From NCBI RefSeq assembly GCF_006170445.1, contig NZ_VCNA01000005.1, positions 248,001-312,000 on the forward strand: 64,000 nt of DNA, in the 5' to 3' direction. The position numbers and the translations under genes were made by a program. The DNA is from Brevibacillus dissolubilis (lineage in GTDB: Bacteria > Bacillota > Bacilli > Brevibacillales > Brevibacillaceae). The notes beneath the pieces were generated by a model. The model made no database searches and had not been told where the DNA came from. It was given only the letters and a program-made list of their open reading frames with translations. Numbering within the stretch: the stretch's first letter is position 1; the number at the start of each line of letters is the position of its first letter. Positions 16,017 to 23,490 of the stretch are shown one piece after another.

Positions 16017-18488
16017 ATGGCAAGAACGTATGACCCTGCCCACATCGAACCAAAATGGCAGCAAGTCTGGCAAGAAAAAGGCACTCACCGCACCGTGGAG
16101 GACGCCAACAAGCCTAAATTCTATGCACTGGAGCAATTCCCGTATCCATCCGGCCATCTGCACATGGGCCACATGCGCGTATACTCCATCGGGGATATCA
16201 TCGCCCGTCTGAAACGCATGAACGGATACCAAGTACTTCACCCAATGGGCTGGGATGCATTCGGTCTGCCAGCGGAGAATGCGGCGGTTAAATTCGGCGC
16301 ACAACCTGCCAAATGGACCTACGAAAATATCGATTTCATGAAAACCCAATTGAACCGCCTTGGTGTCAGCATCGACTGGTCCCGTGAAGTAGCGACCTGC
16401 TCCCCTGACTACTACAAGTTCACCCAATGGCTGTTTTTGACCTTCTACGAGCAAGGTCTTGCTTACCGCAAACGCGCATTCGTCAACTGGTGCCCTGAGT
16501 GCTCCACCGTACTTGCCAACGAGCAGGTAATCGACGGCCTCTGCTGGCGCTGTGACTCTGAAGTAACCAAGAAAGATCTGGAGCAATGGTTCTTCCGCAT
16601 CACCGATTATGCGGAGCGTCTGCTCAATGACCTCGATAACCTCCCAGGCTGGCCGGAAAAAGTACGCACCATGCAGAAAAACTGGATCGGCAAAAGCCAA
16701 GGAGCTAATGTCACCTTCACTATTCCAGAACTGGCTGACGAGCAAGTGACCGTCTTTACGACCCGTCCAGATACCCTCTACGGTGTCTCCTATATGGTGC
16801 TCGCTCCTGAGCATCCACTCGTACCACGTCTGGTAGCAGGTAAGGCGCAAGAGCAGGAAGTGCTTGCTTTTGTTGAGGAAATGAAAAAAGAAAGCGACAT
16901 CACCCGCACCTCTACTGACGTAGAAAAAGTGGGCCACTTCACAGGCGCTTACGCCAAGCACCCGCTCACAGGCGAACAAGTACCGATCTGGGTAGCCAAC
17001 TATGTCTTGCTCGACTATGGTACTGGTGCTGTTATGGGCGTACCTGCTCACGACGAACGCGACTTTGCTTTTGCGAAAAAATACGATCTGCCAATCAAAG
17101 TGGTCATCAACCCAACCGATGAAAACATCATGTGGGAAGAAGTAGGCATCACGTCTGCTTACACCGAAGACGGCACCCTGATCAACTCCGGCGACTTCGA
17201 CGGCACGCCAAACCGCGATGCGATCCGCACCATCGCTGAGCACTTGGAAAAAGAGGGCAAAGGCGGCTTGACCACATCCTACCGTCTGCGCGACTGGCTG
17301 GTTTCCCGTCAACGCTACTGGGGCTGCCCAATCCCAATGACCTATTGCGATACCTGCGGCACTGTACCTGTACCGCGTGATCAGCTTCCAGTCTTGCTCC
17401 CAGAAGATGTCATCATCGACGGTAAGCGCAACCCGCTCACGTCTTCTGAAGACTTCATGAATACCACTTGCCCAAGCTGCGGTGGCGCGGCACGCCGTGA
17501 GACCGACACGATGGATACCTTCATCGACTCTTCCTGGTACTATCTGCGCTTTACAGATGCCAACAACCCTGACCTGCCATTCTCCAAAGAAGCGGCAGAC
17601 AAATGGCTCCAAGTCGACGAGTACATCGGCGGGATCGAGCACGCGATCCTTCACTTGCTGTACTCCCGTTTCTTCACCAAGGTCCTGCACGACGCTGGCA
17701 TGGTGAAATTCGATGAGCCGTTCAAGAGCCTGCTCACTCAAGGGATGGTACTCAAAGACGGCGCGAAAATGTCCAAATCCAAAGGCAACGTGGTTAGCCC
17801 GGATGACATGATCGAAAAATACGGTGCCGACACCGTCCGCCTGTTCATCCTGTTCGCTGCACCACCTGAGCGCGACCTCGACTGGACCGACACCGGGGTA
17901 GAGGGCAGCTACCGCTTCCTGAACCGCGTATGGCGCCTGATCGAAGCCAACACCGCACTCTTCGGCAAAAAGGCAGCTACACCCAAACCAAACGATGATG
18001 CGGCCAAAGATCTCTACCGCACCGTTCACCATACGATCAAAAAAGTAACCGAAGACATCGGCGAACGCTACACCTTCAACACCGCCATCTCCACGATCAT
18101 GGAACTGGTGAACAAACTCTACACCTATCCTAATGAAGCCGACCGCAGCACCTTCGTGTTCGCACTCGAAACTCTGATCGTCCTGATGGCGCCTATCACT
18201 CCACACATCTCCGAAGAAATGTGGCAACTGGTGGGCAAAGAAGGCAGCGTCCACGAACAGACCTGGCCAACCTACGATCCACAAGCACTCGTCCTCGACG
18301 AAGTGGAGATCGTCATCCAGATCAACGGTAAAGTCCGTGACAAACTGGTTGTACCAAACGGCCTCTCCAAAGAAGAACTGGAGCAACACGTCACTGCTAA
18401 TGAAAAAACACAAGCCCTCATCGAAGGCAAAACCATCCGCAAAGTGGTAGCCGTACCGGGTAAGCTGGTTAATATCGTAGTAGGGTAA
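16017..18488 (+). CDS. leuS: Leucyl-tRNA synthetase
   Basis: An 823-residue class Ia synthetase charging tRNA-Leu, of usual bacterial length. The HIGH-equivalent is HMGH in PYPSGHLHMGHMRVYS, and KMSKS is intact in DGAKMSKSKGN. The CP1 editing domain carries TTRPDTLYG and the conserved Asp in VMGVPAHDERD. A zinc-like CPEC region and DSSWYYLR are present. ATG 16017 lies 9 nt after GAGGAGG; the ATG at 15996 has no site. The gene sits behind its T-box and ends before a strong terminator. In Bacillus subtilis leuS is elsewhere, so its place between yqeM and comER is notable. Confidence 0.98.
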   Translation: MARTYDPAHIEPKWQQVWQEKGTHRTVEDANKPKFYALEQFPYPSGHLHMGHMRVYSIGDIIARLKRMNGYQVLHPMGWDAFGLPAENAAVKFGAQPAKWTYENIDFMKTQLNRLGVSIDWSREVATCSPDYYKFTQWLFLTFYEQGLAYRKRAFVNWCPECSTVLANEQVIDGLCWRCDSEVTKKDLEQWFFRITDYAERLLNDLDNLPGWPEKVRTMQKNWIGKSQGANVTFTIPELADEQVTVFTTRPDTLYGVSYMVLAPEHPLVPRLVAGKAQEQEVLAFVEEMKKESDITRTSTDVEKVGHFTGAYAKHPLTGEQVPIWVANYVLLDYGTGAVMGVPAHDERDFAFAKKYDLPIKVVINPTDENIMWEEVGITSAYTEDGTLINSGDFDGTPNRDAIRTIAEHLEKEGKGGLTTSYRLRDWLVSRQRYWGCPIPMTYCDTCGTVPVPRDQLPVLLPEDVIIDGKRNPLTSSEDFMNTTCPSCGGAARRETDTMDTFIDSSWYYLRFTDANNPDLPFSKEAADKWLQVDEYIGGIEHAILHLLYSRFFTKVLHDAGMVKFDEPFKSLLTQGMVLKDGAKMSKSKGNVVSPDDMIEKYGADTVRLFILFAAPPERDLDWTDTGVEGSYRFLNRVWRLIEANTALFGKKAATPKPNDDAAKDLYRTVHHTIKKVTEDIGERYTFNTAISTIMELVNKLYTYPNEADRSTFVFALETLIVLMAPITPHISEEMWQLVGKEGSVHEQTWPTYDPQALVLDEVEIVIQINGKVRDKLVVPNGLSKEELEQHVTANEKTQALIEGKTIRKVVAVPGKLVNIVVG

Positions 18489-18523
18489 GAACGTAGCAAT
18501 AACGTAGCAATAACGTAGCCATA
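18489..18523 (+). repeat. Short direct repeat after leuS
   Basis: The unit AACGTAGCAAT recurs three times with a 12-nt period immediately after the leuS stop codon, the last copy being degenerate (AACGTAGCCAT). It is too short to assign a role. Confidence 0.6.
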
Positions 18524-18555
18524 ACCCCTTTTCGGGAAAACGAAGAGGGAAGAGG

Positions 18556-18594
18556 AGGCTTCCAATCCGGTAAAACGGGGCGGAAGCCTTTTTC
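18556..18594 (+). terminator. Rho-independent terminator of leuS
   Basis: AGGCTTCC at 18556-18563 pairs with GGAAGCCT at 18582-18589, followed by TTTTTCTT. Confidence 0.85.
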
Positions 18595-18690
18595 TTATTC
18601 CCTGTTGCAGTGAGCCTCCGCTTCAAGCCATCCCTTCATTTCAACCCCAGCCCACGTACAAGAAAAAGTACACCTCAATAAGAGATGTAC

Positions 18691-19512
18691 TCATGTAATA
18701 AACTGCTTTGACATTTCAACCCGATCCTCAGCGAACTTTTCATGTGTTCGCTTGAATACATCATTAAATACACCAGGAATGCCTTTTTCCAATGCTTTCA
18801 GACCTTCACCGGTGATGCCACCCGGCACACATACGCGCTGTTGCAGCTCCGGCAGGGTGAAGTGCTGGGCTTTGAGCAAGTCTGCCAGACCAATGATCAT
18901 ATGCGTGGTCAGTTGGACAGCAGCGTCACGGGAAATGCTCGTTTCTTCTACAGCGGATTGAATCATCTGTTGCAAAATATAACTCATAAAGGCAGGCCCA
19001 CAGCTGCAAATATCCGAAGCAACGCGCAGGTATTGATCCTCAATTTCGACAGGATGGCTGATCTTGGAGAACAGTGCAACGATCCATTCACGCTGTTGGG
19101 AAACAACACGCGAGCCGTACTCTAACAGGGTCAACCCACTGGCCGCCGCGTTGGTGATACTGGGAATTACCCGCGCCACCGCACAAGGAACATACTGCTC
19201 AAGCTCCGCAATCCGTACCGGGCTGGTAATCGTGATGAGTAAGTGCTTAGGAGTCAAAGCATCAGCCATTTGTTCGAGAGCCTTCCGATATTCAAGTGGC
19301 TTTACACATAGGAAAAGTACGTCGCTTTTCTTCGCCACGTCCTTATTGTCATAAGCTACCTGCAACCCTGAATGAACCTGTGCCAGTGCTTCCACTTTTG
19401 AGGGAGTTCTGTTAGAGGCGACAATCTGGCTTGGCTGTAAGGCTTCCTGGCTGATGAGAGCGTTGATGAGGATGCTCCCCATGCTCCCCGTACCGATAAA
19501 GCCAACTTGCAT
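18691..19512 (-). CDS. comER: ComER, pyrroline-5-carboxylate reductase-like late competence protein
   Basis: A 273-residue member of the ProC fold. The dinucleotide-binding start is GFIGTGSMGSILINAL. CVKPLEYRKALEQ and the VPGGITGEGLKALE segment correspond to the conserved ProC C-terminus. ComER is assigned from its place between the yqe operon and comEA, as in Bacillus subtilis, where it lies opposite to comEA; here it is on the same strand as comEA. Whether it reduces pyrroline-5-carboxylate is unknown. The start at 19512 is preceded by GGAGGG; the upstream 36 codons in frame have no site and overlap the DUF4870 remnant. Confidence 0.85.
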   Translation of the reverse strand: MQVGFIGTGSMGSILINALISQEALQPSQIVASNRTPSKVEALAQVHSGLQVAYDNKDVAKKSDVLFLCVKPLEYRKALEQMADALTPKHLLITITSPVRIAELEQYVPCAVARVIPSITNAAASGLTLLEYGSRVVSQQREWIVALFSKISHPVEIEDQYLRVASDICSCGPAFMSYILQQMIQSAVEETSISRDAAVQLTTHMIIGLADLLKAQHFTLPELQQRVCVPGGITGEGLKALEKGIPGVFNDVFKRTHEKFAEDRVEMSKQFIT

Positions 19513-19586
19513 GTATATCCCTCCATCCAATCTTCTTTTTCCATTGTATGAATCAGATGGGCAGTTGATGTGCATCTTTTCGGAAC

Positions 19587-19919
19587 ATGAATCGTATGAA
19601 GGAAGAGGACATCGTCCCATTGATCATCTGGCTGATCAAGCGGGAGCAGAGTGAGTTTGTCGCAAGCCATGCCAAAGAATCGCTTAACTTTAACATTACG
19701 ATATTCTTGATTACCGCAGTTGGTTATGTGCTTGCGTTCTTGCTGGTCATCCCGGCTGTGATGATGGAGACCGTATGGGGATATGGCATGTTTCCTGTTC
19801 TGGTTGCGGCAAGCTTAGCTCTTAGCATCTTTTGTATCGTGTAGGTGGTTCGTGGGATTATCAGTGCGAACAACGGAGGGTATTTCCGTTATCCTCTGAC
19901 GATTCGACTGGTGAAGTAG
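19587..19919 (+). pseudogene. DUF4870-family membrane protein, interrupted by an in-frame TAG
   Basis: From ATG 19587 the frame reads the second half of a DUF4870 protein: IVPLIIWLIKREQSEFVASH, AKESLNFNITIF, and a membrane helix. It stops at TAG 19842-19844. The same frame then continues without further stops as VVRGIISANNGGYFRYPLTI-RLVK to TAG at 19917-19919, which is the usual DUF4870 ending. The normal N-terminal helix (HLSALAG-type) is also absent; an in-frame stop lies at 19566-19568. It looks like a decaying gene; a sequencing error at the amber codon would explain only one of the two lesions. Confidence 0.75.
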
Positions 19920-20074
19920 CGGTGTGAAGGGTAGGGAATTGTGAGAATAACATGTTGATGTGAGTTCACATTGGTGAAAATACGAAGTGGCGAGAATAGG
20001 AGTAAGTCCAATTAGACGTGGTATGACAATGAATTACTTTGTTCAATTGGGTTTTGGTGAAAGAAGGAAAAAGA

Positions 20075-20109
20075 AAAATCAGGGGAGACGGTCTCACCCT
20101 GATTTTTTT
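20075..20109. terminator. Bidirectional terminator downstream of the symporter gene
   Basis: AAATCAGGG pairs with CCCTGATTT across an inner GAC/GTC stem. T-runs exist on both strands. It probably ends the minus-strand symporter operon, whose stop is at 20265. Confidence 0.75.
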
Positions 20110-20138
20110 ACGTTTCGGTTCTCGTCTGGGGGTACTGC

Positions 20139-20264
20139 CAGTTGATGCAGAAGTATTACCTAGTTCATGCAAAAGAGTTTCTAGTCCATGAAGTAGTGTT
20201 ACTAGTTCATGAAGAAGTGTTATCGGTGCATGGTGAAGGGGTGCTAAGCGTAGTGAAACGTTGC
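20139..20264. repeat. 21-bp tandem repeat array abutting the symporter stop codon
   Basis: Six units of exactly 21 nt start at 20139, 20160, 20181, 20202, 20223 and 20244. The third and fourth share CTAGT(T/C)CATGAAG and GTGTTA; the outer copies are degenerate. The last unit ends at 20264, directly before the TAA (complement) of the symporter gene. On the plus strand each unit would encode a heptad such as LVHEEVL. Confidence 0.85.
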
Positions 20265-21800
20265 TTATGCGCTCTCACGGACACCTGTGTGAGCTTTTAC
20301 CAGGATCTCATCGTATTTCTTATCGTCACGTTCAGTGGAGAAGAACGTACCGAGGAAAGCGGCGAGGAAGCCGAGCGGGATGGAGATAATCCCTGGATTG
20401 GTCAGAGAGATCAGCGGTGTACCTACGAGGATGGCTTTACCTGCTTCTGGACTCCAGACGTTCGGACTGACAGCCACGAGGATCAGAGCACTGAGCAGAC
20501 CTACCAGCATTCCTGTTACAGCGCCTGTTGTGTTAAAACGTTTCCAGAAGATCGTGAAGATGATAACAGGCAGGTTGGCACTTGCTGCAACCGCGAAGGC
20601 AAGAGCGACAAGGAAGGCTACGTTCATTTTTTGGGCAAACAGGGCGAGCAGGATGGAGATGATCGCTACCCCTACAGAAGCCCAGCGAGCAGCTTTCATC
20701 TGCTCATGTTCAGTTGCAGAGCCACGGCGTAGGATGTGCGTGTAGAAGTCATGGGCGAACGCAGATGCCGCAGAAAGAACCAGACCAGCCACAACAGCAA
20801 GGATGGTAGCAAAGGCAACAGCGGATACGAAGGCGAAGAGGAAGTCGCCGCCGAGAGCTTTTGCGAGAAGCGGAGCTGCCATGTTACCAGCTTTGTCAGC
20901 AGCCATAATGTTATCATAGCCAACGAATGCAGCCGCACCGAAACCGAGGAAGACGGTCATGACATAGAAAGCACCGATGATCCAGGTCGCATAGACAACA
21001 GAGCTGCGGGCAGTCGGAGCGTCTTTTACGGTGAAGAAACGGATCAGGATGTGTGGAAGACCAGCCGTACCAAGTACAAGGGCAAGGTTTAACGAGAGGT
21101 TATCCAGTCCATTCTTGAATTTGTTACCAGGGTTGAGGAAGGCTTCGCCAAGTGGAGTAGCGGTCTTCATATGTTCAAACATGTTGGAAATACTGAAGCC
21201 GAATTTGGCAAAAACCATGAAGGAGATGATGAATGTACCGGCCATCAACAGAACCGCTTTTACGATCTGTACCCAAGAGGTAGCTGTCATCCCGCCGAAT
21301 ACAACGTAGATAGTCATCAAGGTACCGACGATGAGGACGGAAGTGGTGTAGTCGAGACCAAGCAGCAGTTTGATCAGACCGCCTGCACCAACCAGCTGGG
21401 CAATCATGTAGAAGATGGAGATGGTGATCGTGTTGAGAGCAGCGACACCACGTACTTTTTTGTTGTCGAAACGGGCTGCGATCATGTCTGCCATCGTATA
21501 TTTACCGAGGTTGCGGAGCGGTTCAGCAACCAGATAAAGCACGACCAGATAAGCGACCAAGAAGCCGATCGAATAGAAGAAACCATCAAAACCAAAGAGG
21601 GCAATCATCCCGGCAATCCCGAGGAAGGAAGCGGCTGACATGTAGTCACCGGCAATCGCCAAACCGTTCTGCCAACCGGTCAAACCGCCGCCTGCGGTAT
21701 AGAATTCGCTTGTGGTATTGGTCTTTTTCGATGCGTAGTAGGTGATGACCAGTGTTCCGAGGACAATCCCCAGAAAGAGAAGAAATGCGGTTACGTTCAT
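20265..21800 (-). CDS. actP: Sodium:solute symporter (SSS family), ActP acetate permease-like
   Basis: A 511-residue membrane transporter with about 13 predicted helices. TSEFYTAGGGLTGWQNGLAIAGDYMSAASF is the typical N-terminal core of the acetate/monocarboxylate group (region quoted in pieces: EFYTAGGG, GDYMSAASFLG). The overlap with a DUF485 gene upstream reproduces the yjcH-actP arrangement, supporting monocarboxylate uptake; proline or pantothenate symporters lack that partner. A cre-like site in the promoter suggests repression by CcpA when good carbon sources are present. The gene ends at a 21-bp repeat array. Confidence 0.85.
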   Translation of the reverse strand: MNVTAFLLFLGIVLGTLVITYYASKKTNTTSEFYTAGGGLTGWQNGLAIAGDYMSAASFLGIAGMIALFGFDGFFYSIGFLVAYLVVLYLVAEPLRNLGKYTMADMIAARFDNKKVRGVAALNTITISIFYMIAQLVGAGGLIKLLLGLDYTTSVLIVGTLMTIYVVFGGMTATSWVQIVKAVLLMAGTFIISFMVFAKFGFSISNMFEHMKTATPLGEAFLNPGNKFKNGLDNLSLNLALVLGTAGLPHILIRFFTVKDAPTARSSVVYATWIIGAFYVMTVFLGFGAAAFVGYDNIMAADKAGNMAAPLLAKALGGDFLFAFVSAVAFATILAVVAGLVLSAASAFAHDFYTHILRRGSATEHEQMKAARWASVGVAIISILLALFAQKMNVAFLVALAFAVAASANLPVIIFTIFWKRFNTTGAVTGMLVGLLSALILVAVSPNVWSPEAGKAILVGTPLISLTNPGIISIPLGFLAAFLGTFFSTERDDKKYDEILVKAHTGVRESA

Positions 21801-22147
21801 CGGCTAGCCCCTCCTTTTGCCATTTCAGCTTTGATCTGTTCTACATCTTCGTCAAATTTACGGGCTTTGCTGGAATACACCATGCAAAAGATCCACGTCA
21901 TAATAAACTGCGCGATACCAAATACCCATGCCCAGCTGATCGCACCGACTGCTGGTGCATCCAGTACTGGAAAGAAAGCAGTCATAACAGGCAACGTGAA
22001 GTAGAAGACAAAGAAGAATACGGACATTGGCAAGATGAAAGCCCGCTTATCATGCAGAAGTTTTTGAAAAGAAGCAGATTGTACAACAGCGGTGTAATCT
22101 ACTTCTGGTTTGGCGTTTTCTTGTCGAATCGCCTTTTTGGTAGCCAT
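21797..22147 (-). CDS. DUF485 membrane protein, partner of the symporter
   Basis: A 116-residue protein with two membrane helices (ILPMSVFFFVFYFTLPVM and the AISWAWVFGIAQFIMTWIF region), matching DUF485/YjcH. Members nearly always precede an acetate-type symporter; here the stop overlaps the symporter start by 4 nt (ATGA), implying coupled translation. The start at 22147 is preceded by GGGGGGAAATTCAA on the minus strand. Role in transport assembly or activity is inferred from linkage. Confidence 0.88.
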   Translation of the reverse strand: MATKKAIRQENAKPEVDYTAVVQSASFQKLLHDKRAFILPMSVFFFVFYFTLPVMTAFFPVLDAPAVGAISWAWVFGIAQFIMTWIFCMVYSSKARKFDEDVEQIKAEMAKGGASR

Positions 22148-22196
22148 TTGAATTTCCCCCCATCACTCATCGTTATTTTTGCTGGAAAAATGGAAA

Positions 22197-22210
22197 TGTA
22201 AGCGCTTTAA
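22197..22210. promoter_or_regulatory. Catabolite-responsive element (cre)
   Basis: TGTAAGCGCTTTAA matches the Bacillus cre consensus TGWAANCGNTWWCA except near its end. It lies at about +7 to +20 relative to the predicted minus-strand start, a position where CcpA blocks transcription. Confidence 0.7.
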
Positions 22211-22223
22211 TGATTACAATTTG

Positions 22224-22252
22224 ATTATACAGAAAAATTAATAAACTTGTAA
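22224..22252 (-). promoter_or_regulatory. Sigma-A promoter of the DUF485-symporter operon
   Basis: On the minus strand TTACAA (22252-22247), a 17-nt spacer, and TATAAT (22229-22224). Start would be near 22217, about 70 nt before the DUF485 start codon. Confidence 0.75.
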
Positions 22253-22320
22253 CGATTCTGTGCGAAATGCTGATATGGGGGGGTGAGAAGTAAAAAAAAT
22301 TACGTGTACGGTAGCAAAAA

Positions 22321-23337
22321 TCACTCAACAGCGATTTTTGGGGCAAGTTTTACATACGTTTTTTCTCCGATCCCATTGATTTTTTTCAATTCATCTGCTG
22401 AGAGGAAACCACCGTGCTCACTGCGGTAGGCAAGGATCGCGTCTGCTTTGGTTTTACCGATTCCGGGCAAGGTCATCAGCTGATCGGCTGTAGCGGTGTT
22501 CAGGTTAACCTTGCCGGTGGCTGTACTGGATGCGGAAGAGGATGTGGGAGAGCTTGTGCTGTTGAGTGAAGAGTTTGCAGCTGACAGGGAGAGAGCGTCT
22601 GGCGGCTGTCCTGTTGCTTGTCCTGCTTGTGCTGTCTGATTGGGCAGAGTAATGACTGAGATGGTTTTGTTGTTGGCCGAAGAGGTCTCTTTTGTAGAGG
22701 GGATATAGATCACCATGCCGTCTTGTAATGGCAGGGCGAGATTGATCAGCTTCGTGTCCGCATCGGGTAAAAAACCGCCTGCTTGGGTAATGACACTTTG
22801 GATGCGGTCATTTTCGGAAAAGGTGTAGACACCGGGGGTTTTGACGCGTCCCTTGAGGTCAACGTACATGGGGTGGGAGTTGCTTTGGGCATCCGGAGAG
22901 GACGAGCTTGTCGTGTTTTTCTGGGCTGAGTCTATGCTGGAGGATGTAGACGTGCCAGTGTTAAGCGTGAGGGAAGAAGAACCAGATGTGGCTTGATTAC
23001 CAAAACTGGAGGACGAATCAGTGATACGGGCAGAACCAGAATCATGAACCGAAGCAGAACCACGTACCGAATCAGCATCATGGCTCGAACCATTGTCATC
23101 GTTCGAATCAGCATCACGACCTGAACCATTGTTACCGTTCGAACCAGATTCCCACCCTACCTGATCAGCTCCACCGGCCTCTCCCATCTCCCCGCCGCTC
23201 AAATAAGCGGGAGGTGTAAGCGGCATCTCTGTCTCTTTTTCCGTATAGGAATATCCCCAAAAACTAAGCCCGATCACTAGCAACACCCCTGCGATCATCA
23301 AACCCTTCCGATATCGTTCCCACCAATCCATCAACAT
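22321..23337 (-). CDS. comEA: ComEA, DNA receptor for transformation
   Basis: A 338-residue membrane-anchored DNA-binding protein. One N-terminal helix (LMIAGVLLVIGLSFWGYSY, residues about 11-29) is followed by a long Ser/Asp/Thr-rich linker (about 45-155). An SLBB domain comes next (VDLKGRVKTPGVYTF, then NLALPLQDGMVIYIP), and a C-terminal helix-hairpin-helix pair (VNLNTATADQLMTLPGIG, LKKINGIGEKTYVKL). The protein is much longer than Bacillus subtilis ComEA (about 205 residues), due to the linkers. The linker holds eight hexapeptide repeats. The start at 23337 has AAGGAG 11 nt upstream; an ATG at 23370 in frame has no site. Confidence 0.93.
   Translation of the reverse strand: MLMDWWERYRKGLMIAGVLLVIGLSFWGYSYTEKETEMPLTPPAYLSGGEMGEAGGADQVGWESGSNGNNGSGRDADSNDDNGSSHDADSVRGSASVHDSGSARITDSSSSFGNQATSGSSSLTLNTGTSTSSSIDSAQKNTTSSSSPDAQSNSHPMYVDLKGRVKTPGVYTFSENDRIQSVITQAGGFLPDADTKLINLALPLQDGMVIYIPSTKETSSANNKTISVITLPNQTAQAGQATGQPPDALSLSAANSSLNSTSSPTSSSASSTATGKVNLNTATADQLMTLPGIGKTKADAILAYRSEHGGFLSADELKKINGIGEKTYVKLAPKIAVE
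23014..23157 (-). repeat. 18-bp in-frame tandem repeat in the comEA linker
   Basis: Eight consecutive 18-nt units encode hexapeptides that each end in Ser: GWESGS, NGNNGS, GRDADS, NDDNGS, SHDADS, VRGSAS, VHDSGS, ARITDS. Residues are about 61-108 of ComEA. The final codons (GGTTCG, GATTCG and similar) are the best conserved part. Confidence 0.85.
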
Positions 23338-23458
23338 GGCACCAGCCACTCCTTCCGTACTCGGTCTCATCGAATCTTACTCATCTACCTTTATCGTAGA
23401 TAAAGACAGAGCCTTGTGCAAAAAAAATTTCTCACAAGCAAGCAGAGAGGTTGGGAAA

Positions 23459-23490
23459 CAAAAAAAGAACCGGGAATTATCCCAGTTCAA
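23459..23490 (-). terminator. Terminator of asnB
   Basis: On the minus strand GAACTGGGATAATTCCCGGTTC folds into a hairpin (GAAC-GGG with CCC-GTTC) followed by TTTTTTT. The asnB stop codon lies within the hairpin. Confidence 0.75.

Noticed and set aside
15972-18626. 884-codon open frame on the minus strand
   Set aside because: It lies exactly antisense to leuS, whose motifs and ribosome binding site are intact. The antisense product is rich in Phe, Val and Asp with no family resemblance; it arises from codon bias of leuS.
20142-20732. 196-codon plus-strand frame beginning in the 21-bp repeats
   Set aside because: Most of it is antisense to the symporter gene. Only the repeat part is of interest, and it was reported as a repeat instead.
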